Shown in pieces: positions 1 to 9,713 of a stretch of DNA of 21,817 bases (positions are counted from its first letter, which is position 1; every line of letters starts with the position of its first letter). The DNA lies in assembly GCA_027596035.1 (NCBI GenBank), contig JADGJA010000353.1, positions 1 through 21,817 of the forward strand, in the 5' to 3' direction. Made by a program: the position numbers and the translations under genes. The stretch comes from Thoreauomyces humboldtii (lineage: Eukaryota > Chytridiomycota > Chytridiomycetes > Spizellomycetales > Powellomycetaceae). The notes below the pieces were generated by a model, which did no database searches, was not told where the DNA came from, and was given only the letters and a program-made list of their open reading frames with translations.

Positions 1-1924
1 CGTCCCCCCATCTCCCCGTCCGTCCCGAATCCCCTTCCCGCGCTCGTTTGTGGCTGTTGTTGCCGTGAGGACCCCTGGTACCCGGCAACAATTTCCTTCG
101 GACGGGGACGTCGTGGTCCAAGAGGATGTCCGAGTGTTTCGTTGGTGGCTCGGGGCGTGAGTAGGAAGACGATGCGGAAGCTCGCGACTTTTCGTCGTTG
201 ATCGCGTTCTGGATGTTGAGTTCGTGAGATTCGGGCCATCCTGGGAAGCTGGGTATTGGGGAAAACAGATAACAGTATTAGAGGACCAATCTTCATGAAA
301 GCAAAGCCGTATGTGGTAGGGATAAGAAGGAAAGGTGTACTCACTCAGTGGTATCCGGTTCCGCTGGCGCCGGCTCCACTCCGAAATAAGAATGCTGCAG
401 CGCCTGTGCGGCCGTCAACCTCTTCTTCGGGTTCAAACACAGCAAGGTGTCGATGAAGGTGATGGTATGATAGTCCAACCTATCCCTATACATATCCCTG
501 ATCCTCCTGTTCGAATCCGCCTTCAACTGAATCTTCTGTCGTTCGCAGATCTCCTGAAACTCTGGCCAATCCCCCGGTCTCGGAGTCCCGCACGTTCCAA
601 AGATCCTATCGATGGCAGCAGGTTCGGTCGCAGCCTGGAAGATGGGAGTCCGATCCCACATCTCGGCGAATATGCATCCGAAACCCCACATGTCTACGGC
701 CGAGGTGTACCGTCGTTCCTCGAGGAGAATCTCGGGTGGTCGGTACCAAAGGGTCACGACGGTGGGTGTGAGGCTGCATTTGTCGGAATCGAGGACGCGC
801 TGTCGGGCGAGTCCAAAGTCGCCGATCTTCAGGTTACCGCCGTTATCGATCAGAATGTTGGCGCTCTTAAGATCCCGATGCAAGAGGCGGTTCTGTCGCA
901 AATGGACGATGAGCCATGGGAAAGGTGCATAAGAACGCTTCGTTGGCTTACCTTGTGCAAGTAACTGAGACCTTCAAGGAGCTGTTTTGCGAAAGATTTG
1001 ATTTGATTGGGGTGCAATGTGACTTGGGGGTTCTTCAGCAAACCAAAGAGGTCATGATGCATATACGGAAACACCATGTACAGCGTCGCCGGGGCATACT
1101 CGTCCTCCTCTGTCAAGAAGCAATGAGCCCAAGGTTCTGTGGCTCGAGCGTCATCACGCCGAGGACTCACCATTCGCCTTGCCGAAAGCCATCCCATCGA
1201 ACGCAATGATGTTGGCATGGTTGAGCGCCTTGAGGATAAGTATCTCCCTGATGGAAGTAATAGGAAGCCCCTCCTTCTCCTTATGCAGTATGATCCTCTT
1301 GAGCGCCACCTTCCTTCCGGTAGGATTGTGGGTAGCGATGGTGACCTCCCCGAAGGTGCCTTGACCGATCTTCTCCCCGCTCCCAAACTCGGTGATCTCC
1401 ATGGTCCCCGTGAACCCGTCGAACACCTCCCTGAGCGTCTGCTCGGGTCGTCCGGATCCATCGACCCCGTCCTCTCCTTCTTCGCCCTCCTCCTTCGGGA
1501 CGTAAACGGGTGTTTCCGACCCGACACCGGCAGTACCCCCGAAGATACGTTCCGGAGTCGGGGGAGAACGGGCTCTGTCCCGGAGAGCGTAGCTCTGGAA
1601 CGGCGTGGACACGGTCTCGATGTCTACGACTTTGGTCTGTTCGCTCCATTCCCCCTCCTCGTGCTCCGACTGCGGGGAGCTGGTCGGAGGTGGAGTTTCC
1701 ACGGAAGGGTTCGTTTGGAGATGATGAGATAGTGATGTCGCGATGGCGGATGCGGTAGATGGAAGCGGAGCGGATACTGTGACGAAATTGGTCGGGGGAG
1801 AAGGTGGTGACGGGGAAGACGGTGGCAGCATTTCCTGAGCTTGTAAAGTGGGCAGAGGTGCTACGCCGTCGCCATGACCGACGCTCGGGTCCAGTGCAGG
1901 TGGACTGCTACCGGCCTGTGACAT
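1..1924 (-). CDS. BUR1: BUR1/CDK9-like cyclin-dependent kinase (3' end beyond window)
   Basis: Exons read 1924-1171, 1109-952, 892-345 and 248-1, with introns of 61, 57-59 and 96 nt; the frame is still open at base 1, so the C-terminus lies outside the window. Residues 1-180 are a low-complexity P/S/E-rich leader. The kinase domain follows: glycine loop IGQGTFGE near 186, VALK lysine near 209, the cyclin-binding helix as PITSIRE near 221, catalytic HRDLKSAN near 309, DFGLAR near 329, and a T-loop with [12 protein letters not shown], where the Thr near 348 is the expected activating phosphosite. In yeast the Bur1-Bur2 kinase phosphorylates the Spt5 and RNA polymerase II tails during elongation (family knowledge). 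A TGA follows DTTE at 341, but a perfect GTGAGT donor overlaps it, and splicing restores a tail containing SHEL, as seen after the kinase core in Bur1-type proteins. CDK12/CTK1 is the main alternative identity. Confidence 0.88.
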
Positions 1925-2194
1925 TAATCCACGCTACTGTGTTCCGCTGCGCAGGGCGAGCTCGAAAGAGGAATGGAAACCGGGTCTTGTATTAGGGGAA
2001 AGTGGTAATGGGTGATTGACAACTTCGCGATCGTTGCTTTTCTGGAAACTCTGTCGAGAGGGCCAACAGGCCACGGTGGAGCCACGACGAAGGGATCGCG
2101 CATCTCAAGATGCTGAAAACACCAGACGGACGAGCTCAGCCTGCAATCATGTGCCCCGGTATCAGGAAGCATCCGATATGCTCAGCAAATCAGC

Positions 2195-2245
2195 TCATCG
2201 CCTTCGACGGTCCCAACCGGATGACCGCGACTTCCCGCCGACGCC
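2195..2245 (-). pseudogene. Remnant copy of the 3' end of the cyclophilin-RRM gene
   Basis: On the minus strand this stretch aligns with 3062-3112, the last codons of the cyclophilin gene, at roughly 80 percent by eye with small indels. The ending DRRRR-stop is preserved, preceded by KSRSSGW where the real gene has RSRSPSR. It lies 267 bp upstream of the kinase start and is not attached to any long frame. Confidence 0.6.
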
Positions 2246-2454
2246 AACTCCTATGCGGTCGAGCTATGGTTCCCTCCCCGCTGTTACGCAGTCCATCACG
2301 TCGCCCGCCGGAACAAGTTCAGCTTTGCGCGGGACCCTTCCCAAACCCCATCTCTCTGGCGCCCCTATCAGCGACCACTCTCCGAGAGGAGCCAGAGATA
2401 AGTTCCGCGTATTTTCTGCCTGCCTTCCCCCTTTTCTGGAAACAAGGGTCGATA

Positions 2455-2555
2455 GGATACTGAGGGTCAGGGGCCGCGGAAGGGACTGGACGCCCTAAGT
2501 GACTACCTGGGGGTGGGGGAGGTATAGAGCGACCCAACCGAGTTACTCAGTATCC
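2455..2555. repeat. 101-bp element with perfect 10-bp terminal inverted repeats (copy A)
   Basis: The element begins GGATACTGAG (2455-2464) and ends CTCAGTATCC (2546-2555), exact reverse complements. Its interior is repeated in copy B downstream, offset by 126 bp. It carries no coding frame of note. It could be a tiny non-autonomous transposon (MITE-like) or a structured RNA closed by a terminal stem; the sequence alone does not decide. Confidence 0.6.
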
Positions 2556-2582
2556 ATTGACTCTTGCTGGGGGGATGTTTGC

Positions 2583-2679
2583 CCACTGAGCGTCAGGGGC
2601 CGCGGAAGGGACTGGGCGCCCTAAGTGGCTACCTGGGAGCAGGGGGAGGTATACAGCGACTCAACCGAGTTTTCAGTGG
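2583..2679. repeat. 97-bp element with 7-bp terminal inverted repeats (copy B)
   Basis: This is a second copy of the 2455-2555 element, about 90 percent similar by eye, including the shared core GTCAGGGGCCGCGGAAGGGA and the ending CAACCGAGTT. Its ends have diverged but still pair with each other: CCACTGA at 2583-2589 and TCAGTGG at 2673-2679. Retained pairing despite changed end sequence hints that the pairing matters, or that this is an independent family member. The spacer to copy A is 27 bp. Confidence 0.6.
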
Positions 2680-2840
2680 CAGTCCCCCTGGTCCAGAAAA
2701 GGTTTCAACCGAGGCACTGATAATGTTTATTTTTCTATCATAGCGTGATATCTGGATGACCGCGTCTGTGCTCATTCATATCCTGCCTGCTGTCACGAAG
2801 GAGGTGGTGGCGAGTGACATATCTTCTCAGCTATAGGGTC

Positions 2841-2892
2841 TGATGCTTGGGTCCACTGCCGGTGGACTGCTGCCGTCTCATGACATGGGCTA
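2841..2892 (-). pseudogene. Remnant copy of the kinase gene start
   Basis: The minus strand has an ATG at 2886-2884 followed by codons that align with the first 14 or so codons of the kinase at 1924: both share the SSPPA core and DPS. The third codon here is TGA (2880-2878), so the copy cannot encode the kinase. Similarity continues into the kinase 5' flank (1925-1975 against 2887-2940). Confidence 0.6.
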
Positions 2893-3061
2893 CGCTATTG
2901 AGTATGGTTGAGCTGGGGTCGAAGGAAGAGAGCGCAAATGGAACCTGGAAATGTTGGCACTCTTGAGATCGCAATCGAGTTTTTTCTTGAGTGAGCGTAG
3001 CTACGGGTCGAAAGCCACACGGCGAAGCGAGCCGGGACCATGAGTCCGTAACAAAAAGTTT

Positions 3062-4782
3062 TCATCGCCTCCGACGGTCCCGGCTAGGACTGCGACTCCG
3101 TCTATGCCGACTCCTCCCCATATCTCTCTCCCTCTCACCACGATCCCGTCCAGAAGAACTCGGTCTGGGTCTATCCTGCCTGTCGTTGTATCCCCCTCCT
3201 CTCGCTCCCCTTCCATCCTCGACGTCCCGCTCTCTTGTAAAAGCAGGATTGGAGGACGTTGGCTGTCGATTCGATGTCATCCTCCTCTCGGCGCTCATCT
3301 GTCTCCTCCTACCCTCCGTATTGCCGTCCGCAGGCGGTCCCCTCTTCTTTTCCGAGTCCAGGTTTCCAGCGTGTTCGAACACGAGGTCGTAGTCCTCTTC
3401 GGGTACGCCGCGGGCATCTTGTCCACGGTACCGCGTTCGACGCTCGAGCTCCGTGGATCCGCCAAAGGAGTTGTCAGGTGCGCCTGGTCGTTTACCTCCT
3501 AGTGGAAGTGTGATGTCGGTTAGGTGACAATGCCAATCGAGTAGACCTAGGATGCTGGTCTTACGTAGGAAGTCATGGTGGAGGTGGGAGACACTCTGTG
3601 AGAAGTCAACGTGGATTCGGCGGTCGTCTATGAGGACGTTGTCCATCTTAAAGTACGCCTGGAACGAGAAAACAAGCGCCGTTAGATGCAGATCTATAAA
3701 CTGAGTCTTTCCCGTCGTCACGTACTTCTTCACATGAGTCTTTGTTGTCAAACTCGACGAAAGCGTAGCAGAGAGAGTCCCCAGATTTCTGATCTCGCAG
3801 AACTTCACAACTGGGGAATGGCTCGGTAAGCTTTGATATGCACCTCGATAACCATGCTGAGAAAACTCACCTGAGGATGGTTCCGAATCGGGAAAAGATA
3901 AGCTCCAGATCCTCATCCCTTGTGACAGGGTTCAGTTTGCACACGAACAGCACATTCTCAGGCGGTTTGATATCGGCAAAGGGAAGATCCCCGACCATCT
4001 CCAACGTCAGTGCACGAGCCGCCGCCTCCTCCTGCCTCTGTTTTTTCTCGTACTCTTCTGGCGGCAGATCCGGAACAAGCTCCTCATCCTCCCCGATGCG
4101 TCCCGACTTCAGCATGTCCTCCGTCGGGACCGGCGATCGATCCGGTACGGGAAGGTTGGGAGGATCGTCGAAGGGATCGTCCAGGACGATGGTGTGCTTT
4201 ATACGAATGTCTCGGTATGGTCTTCCTTCATCGTCGGCTAGTGCGGCGTTGATCTTGTCGAGGACATCGAGACCCTCCACTACGCGACCAAAGACGGCGT
4301 GTTTTCCGTCCAGATAGTCGAGCGGGTTCTCTGCCAGCGTGATGAAGAACTGGGATCCGGCCACGGCGGTGCCAGACTCGTCGGAAGCCGTTGTGGCAAA
4401 GGATACCGTTCCCTTTCGCCGATGCTTCAGTTTTGGATGTATCTCGGGATTGAAGTATCGCCGTCCTGTACCATGTATCGCTCTGGTGAAGTACAGGCAG
4501 TCAGCGAACGCACCAGAAAACGACACCCAGGGCAGGGGGCTCGCACCCACAGAAAAGTATTATGACGACCCATGCTCACCCCCATACGGATTCCCCGCCC
4601 TTTCCTGTCCCGGTGGGATCGCCCGTCTGTGCCGTAAAATTATTTTGTACATTGTGGAAGAGGACGAAGTTGTAGGCCTTGATCTTGCATAACTTGAGGA
4701 AGTTTGTGCAGGCCTTTGGTGCCTTCTCGACCTCCAGATCAATGACAATCTCGCCAAGGGAGGTTTCCAAGAGCACCGACAT
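3062..4782 (-). CDS. CYP6: Cyclophilin-RRM peptidyl-prolyl isomerase, PPIL4 family
   Basis: Exons 4782-4580, 4482-3871, 3810-3726, 3658-3565 and 3498-3062 join in frame to 476 residues. The N-terminus, [17 protein letters not shown], is the divergent cyclophilin domain of PPIL4/Cyp6 proteins (about residues 1-165), followed by the family-specific linker containing [10 protein letters not shown] and DRSP. An RRM spans about 240-322, with RNP2-like VLFVCKL and RNP1-like CYAFVEF, then [19 protein letters not shown]. The tail is arginine-rich with RS dipeptides and ends DRRRR. The family is nuclear and linked to spliceosomes. Proline isomerase activity is uncertain because this branch lacks several canonical cyclophilin active-site residues. 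The fourth intron (3499-3564) is 66 nt with no stop, so retention would keep the frame. The 5' end faces the gene at 4962. Confidence 0.95.
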
Positions 4783-4961
4783 GTCGCAGCAGGAAAGAGT
4801 CGATACGAGCGAGAAGCGACTGATGGTTCGTCGTCTTCGGCTCAACGTCGATGTCTGTATCCAAGTCGAATCTTTGTCCGGATGATCCGGACGCTGGCAC
4901 CATCCTTCCTTCGCGCCTGCGAAGATCCCTTCAAGATTCCACAGAACATCCAACCCAACCA
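4783..4961. promoter_or_regulatory. Short divergent promoter region between CYP6 and the zinc-finger gene
   Basis: 179 bp separate the two start codons if the plus-strand gene starts at 4962. An upstream in-frame ATG at 4851 would shrink the gap to 68 bp. No TATA box was seen. Shared or overlapping promoter function is inferred from the head-to-head layout only. Confidence 0.4.
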
Positions 4962-7211
4962 ATGGAACGACCGCCTGCTGCTGTGACCGCATCCCATCGT
5001 GCGCCAGATGGGGCTACCACGAATAGTCCATTCCATGTCCTGCCAAGCGAACTCTTTATCTACTGCTGTCAAGCCCAACAACTGGATTACTCGAGAGCTG
5101 GCCTAGGGCCAATTCCACGAGGTCACGACAGATACCAGCTGCAATGGTAAGGATCCATAGTACCGATACTCTACGCTCAACCGTCTCATGTGTTCCTTGG
5201 TCTGACATCATTCCTTCTGGCAGCCCCTCATGCAATTCGCCACTCTTCCTTTGCACTAGTTGTCGCTGCATGTCACCGGTCCCTGTGAAGAGTCCTGGTC
5301 CACCTCAGCAACAGACCAACGACCGTGCTCGGCTGAGGGATCGCGTTGGAGTACGGTGTCGCCCATGTGGGTTTCTCAACATCCTCGACGAGGACTTTGC
5401 GGTGACGTGCGGCGTCGATGGCACGGCCGACACCTTTCCGGGCTTACGGATGGTAGAAACCCGTGGCTTCTCGGACGGAGAGATCGGGAGGTGGCGCTGA
5501 TCCCATTGAGTATGTCGTAGGCAGCTATACAGGTTCTTCTCGCTGGATTCGGATTCGTAACCAGCAAGTCTCTCGAAATCGCCGAACTCCAAAGTCGAAT
5601 CGCGAACCACCGCATCGGAGTTGCGGGAAAGGAGAGAAATCTTGTGGAAACAACAGCCAAAGAGTGCGCTGCACCACAGGGCACGATGGTTCCGATGCCC
5701 CTGCGTCTGCTGCCGGCTCCATTACTAGTAGCACCACAACCAATACCTCCACCACTCGCGCCACCCACGGATGTCGATGCGATGAATATCTCGGAACCAG
5801 TGGTCCCGGAACCTGACGGCGAAAAGCCAAATCAACCACAAGGTCCAACAGCAAAGAAGAACAGACGAAGGAATCGGAGTGCGAAACGACCTGTGGTGAT
5901 CGACATTCCGGACATGAGTGTTCCGGTGGGTCCAGCAGCCGGTGTCTCAGGGCTTACCGTGCCGCCGGGACCAAAGGAGAAAATCATATCAACGCCACAT
6001 CCTGAGAAAGCACTGAGCGTGAAAACCGTGGCCAAGGATGGCAAAGGCAACGATAGGGCAGTGGTGGTAAAACCGACAGAAGCCGTCGTCAACAAGGGAA
6101 AGGCAGGAAAGCAAGCCGCGGCGGTGACAGCCGAGGCGAGCAAAGCCAAAAGTTCGACAAATCTGAATCCTAGTGAGTCGAAGAAGCGAACGACGGCAGA
6201 TCCACCACCCGCCGTGGAACCTGTCTCAAAGAAGCGCAAGAAGGGCAAAGGAAAGGTAGCGGATGATATGGCGAAGGAGCCGGTGGTTATCCCTCCGATC
6301 CCCAAACCGATCGCGAAGGAGATATCGAAGACTGCAGGACTATCAGCGAAGCCAAAGCAACCACAGCCAGCTTCGAAACCAGCATCTAAGACGAAAGATA
6401 ACGTTAAAAGTCAAGCATCGATAGGGATCACCGTTCCAGTCCCGTCTCCTGCGACAGAATCTTCAGCTATCGGAACCGCCGCTCGTACGCGAGCAGAGAA
6501 GGAAATCAGAGAATGCGAACGGGTCATCGCCTGCTTCCAGGATCGCCCGCGTCTCGTCGCCGCCATCCAGAATCTGACGGCGGACATAAGCTTCACAGAG
6601 TGGGATGCGAAGGTGCTGGAGTTGACGTATGCAACCAACGAACCGGTGAACGAGTCGGTGCAGGTAACGTATCTATAGCTTTTCCTCATGGACCCATCAC
6701 CAACACTCACAAAACAAAAACAATCCAAACCACATAAACACAGATGACACTCGACCTAGCCCGCTCACTTTCCACACCTACCCCGCACCCACTCGAAACC
6801 CTCCGTCGAGAAGCCATCCATACCTCATTCTCCGTCACTTCCCGCTCTTCATCGTCGTCGTCCTCCTCCTCCTTCTCCTCCTCAACCACGCATCCAAGAA
6901 CATCACCAGGAGCCATCGTGACCATCTCGTCGCATCGAGAACTGGTGCGTCTCCATCGCATCGCCTCCGTACCCGTACTACGAGCGATGGAGAAGATGGG
7001 TCGAGAGGTGGACGACACCGTCGGTGCGTTACTAGAGGTCCATGATCAGCGACCGAGGGACAGGGTGGCGACGCCGGTGGATGGACAGAGGCACAGAGAG
7101 AGTTTGGCCATCGGGTTGCAGTCCGCGGGACATCGAACGTTGGTGGAAAGGCTGAGGTTGCTGAGGCTGATGTATGCAAGGATGGCGAGGATGGTGGTGC
7201 CGGGGTTATAA
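4962..7211 (+). CDS. Unrecognised protein: cysteine-rich zinc-finger-like N-terminus and lysine/proline-rich disordered middle
   Basis: I do not recognise this family. The proposed exons are 4962-5146, 5224-5490, 5565-6663 and 6744-7211 (672 residues). Intron 1 is textbook: GTAAGG donor, CTGAC branch, GGCAG acceptor. Splicing it creates [16 protein letters not shown], with a further VRCRPCG about 35 residues on, which suggests zinc binding. A possible short helix ([15 protein letters not shown]) follows. Then comes a long P/A/K-rich stretch with basic patches such as KKRKKGKGK that could be nuclear localisation signals, then a helical segment ([16 protein letters not shown]) and a C-terminal exon with a nine-serine run. 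Intron 2 is ambiguous: 5453-5532 also keeps frame, giving 670 residues. The start could instead be the ATG at 4851. A nuclear role is only inferred from the basic patches. Confidence 0.65.
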
Positions 7212-7431
7212 CCTTGAGATCGTGCTGGTCAAGTCTGTCGGCAAACGAAAACCACAACCTTTCATCTGTTTCCTGCCGTTTCCCATACCACTGACTGCAT
7301 CAGAGTACGCGTCCACCCCATGGTCAACCAGCAGCTTCTGAAGTCGATATCTTTGCAAAGTTATGATGGTACATGGCCCGCAAGAGACTTGAGCGGGGTA
7401 AAACCAAAACTCAAGACAATAAAGCAAAGCT

Positions 7432-8510
7432 CTACTTTGCGACGGCAGCGTGACGCTCGGCAACGTTCTTCCAGTTGACGACGCTCCAGATGGCCTTGAG
7501 GTAGTCAGGTCGGACGTTCTTGTACTGGAGGTAGTACGCCTGTCGAGAAAACGAGAAAAGGATCACCAAACCGATATGAGCAACCCGACGAGGAATATCC
7601 CGATGCTCGTGCACATGAAGACACTCACGTGTTCCCAAACGTCGACACCGAGGAGAGGGACGTGGGAAATGAGAGGGTCCTGGTTGGCTGTGGTTGCGAT
7701 CTCAAGCTTCTTCGTGGCCTTGTTGTAAGCGAGCCATCCCCATCCACTTCCTTGGACGGCTGCCGTCTGCGCGGCGAACTTTTTCTGGAAGTCCTCGAGG
7801 GATCCGAACTCGGAGTTGATGGCCCTCAGGAGCTCGCCTGATCATCGAGACTCCCGTAAGCAAGGAGCTCGTGTCTTTCCAATGCAGGAGTTGGCAGTCA
7901 CACATACCCTTGGGAGCTTCACCACCACCTTGGCTCTGGGGAGCAAGGTTGGTCCAGAAGATGCTGTGGTTGATGTGACCTGATCTCGAGCATCAGCATG
8001 CTGGGTCCTTTCTCTCAGCCCACCGTTGCGCGTGCTTTCAAGCTGCCTCGTTACCTCCACCGTTGAACTTGAGTGCAGACTGCAACTCGATCTGCTGTCG
8101 CAGGTCCTTCTTCGTCAAGGACTCTCCGAGCTTCTCCTCAGCGGCGTTGATGCCGTTCACGTAGGTCTGGTGGTGCTTGGAGTGATGCAATTGCATGATC
8201 TCGGCTACATAGGACACCGTGTCAGTCACACTGAAGAGCTTATTTCCGAAACCCTCGTGACGCGGACGCGCGATTCTCCTAGGCATTTGAGCGCTGACCT
8301 GAGATGTAGGGCTCGAGCTGGGGATGAAGAGCGTATGAGCGAGAAAACATCGTGGGTAAGTTGCAGATTCAAACTCACGGCATTGTAATCGTAGGGCAGA
8401 TCCGGCAAGGTGTACTTTGTCCTAAGGGCACCAACGGCTGGGAGGGAAGAGGTGGCCAGCGTACGGGTGCTGCGGAGTGCCGTGACGGCGGAGCGGGTGA
8501 CTGTGAGCAT
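7432..8510 (-). CDS. SOD2: Mitochondrial manganese superoxide dismutase
   Basis: Six exons (8510-8379, 8317-8299, 8204-8055, 7979-7908, 7837-7629, 7539-7432) give 229 residues, the usual length for a precursor. It converts superoxide to hydrogen peroxide and oxygen in the mitochondrial matrix. Residues 1-30 are rich in R, S, T and A without acids, fitting a cleaved targeting peptide; the mature part starts around [11 protein letters not shown]. Metal ligands are visible: His in [10 protein letters not shown], His in HINHSIFW, and Asp and His in DVWEHAYY. NQDPL before [10 protein letters not shown] is the manganese-type pattern. Exon 2 is only 19 nt, and without it the LEPYIS segment is lost and the frame breaks. 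The gene is head-to-head with the LIM gene, 253 bp apart, and converges on the gene ending at 7211. Confidence 0.96.
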
Positions 8511-8763
8511 GGCTTTTTGACTTTGTAGATGCGAGTTATGCGGTGAGATTTGGAGGTTTGACGGTTCTGCGTGTGCCGAGAGCCGAGAGCTGGCTGTGTG
8601 TTGAGAACAAGCAAGCCACTGCACGCATGCAGTACCCAAGCAACAAGCACTCGCCGCCTCATCATCACCTTTCGTCCCCGCACCCACAAACCACCACCCA
8701 AGGACATTATTCCAGACTGAAACTTACATCCACCTGCATCACTCTCATCAGCCGACCTTCATC
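8511..8763. promoter_or_regulatory. Divergent promoter region between SOD2 and the LIM gene
   Basis: 253 bp lie between the two ATGs. The stretch next to the LIM start is rich in C, A and T, as is common in fungal leaders. I saw no convincing TATA box or known operator. Confidence 0.4.
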
Positions 8764-9713
8764 ATGGCGGCCGACGCAGATCTTGATAAGATCAAGGAGA
8801 ACCTCGAGAAGGGCAAGTAGTGGCGGTCATTCTCCCCTTCAACAGCCTCGCCGCCACCCGCGGCTGACGACTTTTCCTTCGTTGCTCCAGGCTTGGGCAT
8901 GGCCAACCACGAAGACTTCAATGGACACTGCGAAGCCTGCAGCGAACCCGTCCTAAACGATACCGGACCAGGCATCTCATACACCCAGGAAGGCATCCAG
9001 CACGCCTACCATCGTCACTGTTTCAAGTGCGAGCAATGTCAAACCCCCATCAAGGACACTTCCTTCTTCATGCACGAGACGAAACCCCACTGCCAGAAGT
9101 GCTACGAGGATCACGTCCTGGGACAGTGCGGAAAATGCGGAAAGGGACTGGCTGGTACTCCCATCACAAAGGCTGGCGACCGCAAGTTCCATCCTTCCGT
9201 AAGATCAGATAACATCACGCGCCCTTTGCGCTGCGAGCACCGCTCGCTCCAGGATGGTGCCCGTCACTGATCCACAGCTTTGTCGCTCCCAGTGCTTCAC
9301 ATGCTCAAAGTGCAACAACGAGCTCCAGACGCGATACTTTGAAAAGGACGGGCAATGGTTCTGCCGAGGCTGTTACGAGAACCAGTTCGTACCAGACTGC
9401 TCCGGATGCGGTCAGAAGATACTGCCGGATGCCGAATCCAGCAAGATATCCATGGTACAATGGCAGGACAAGACATATCATCAAAAGTGCTTTGCTTGCC
9501 GAGTGAGTGGCGTCTCTTCCCCTGCACGTTCCGTTCCTACCGCTACGGGGCAGGGCACTCATCTTGATTTCTCAGGATTGCAATCAACCTTTCAACGACC
9601 TGAAAGCATTGCATCACAAAAAGGAGCTTTACTGCCAAGAGTGCTACTTCAAAGTCATCAAAGCAATGGACGACGCCGCGCAGACCGTCCAGACGGAAAC
9701 CGCCGATCGCTGA
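8764..9713 (+). CDS. Three-LIM-domain protein
   Basis: Exons 8764-8812, 8891-9198, 9293-9502 and 9576-9713 give 234 residues. Three LIM zinc modules run back to back: CEAC...HCFKCEQC...CQKCYEDH, CGKCGKG...CFTCSKC...CRGCYENQ, and CSGCGQK...CFACRDC...CQECYFK. Each has the double-finger pattern binding two zinc ions. LIM domains mediate protein-protein contacts, often at actin or cell-polarity sites; no catalytic domain is present. The first intron only works in frame with a GC donor (G|GCAAGT at 8813) and the CCAG acceptor ending at 8890; the overlapping GT at 8817 gives the wrong frame. If that intron were instead in a leader, translation could begin at the ATG at 8897. Introns 2 and 3 each cut a LIM domain. 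Confidence 0.92.

Larger units (their letters stand above)
1925..3061. other. Intergenic block with duplication remnants and inverted-repeat elements
   Basis: No gene could be supported here. The block holds a decayed copy of the 3' end of the downstream cyclophilin gene near 2195-2245, a decayed copy of the start of the kinase gene near 2849-2890, and two related elements of about 100 bp bounded by inverted repeats. It must also contain the kinase promoter and the cyclophilin terminator. The longer frames here resemble no family. Confidence 0.7.

Noticed and set aside
341..345. TGA after DTTE as the true end of the kinase
   Set aside because: It overlaps a perfect GTGAGT donor, and a matching acceptor at 249 restores an open frame with a Bur1-like SHEL motif that runs to the window edge.
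2455..2679. Start of a CRISPR-like array
   Set aside because: Only two copies, about 100 bp each, with inverted ends, in a eukaryotic genome and without cas genes.
5832..6305. 157-codon minus-strand frame opposite the lysine-rich region
   Set aside because: It is the antisense shadow of the K/P/A-rich coding exon; its G/F/A-rich composition follows from complementing lysine and alanine codons.
5644..6678. Independent 344-codon plus-strand gene starting at 5644
   Set aside because: It begins with GTG, not ATG; the coding signal continues upstream, and an intron donor precedes the stop. It is treated as the middle exon of the 4962-7211 gene.
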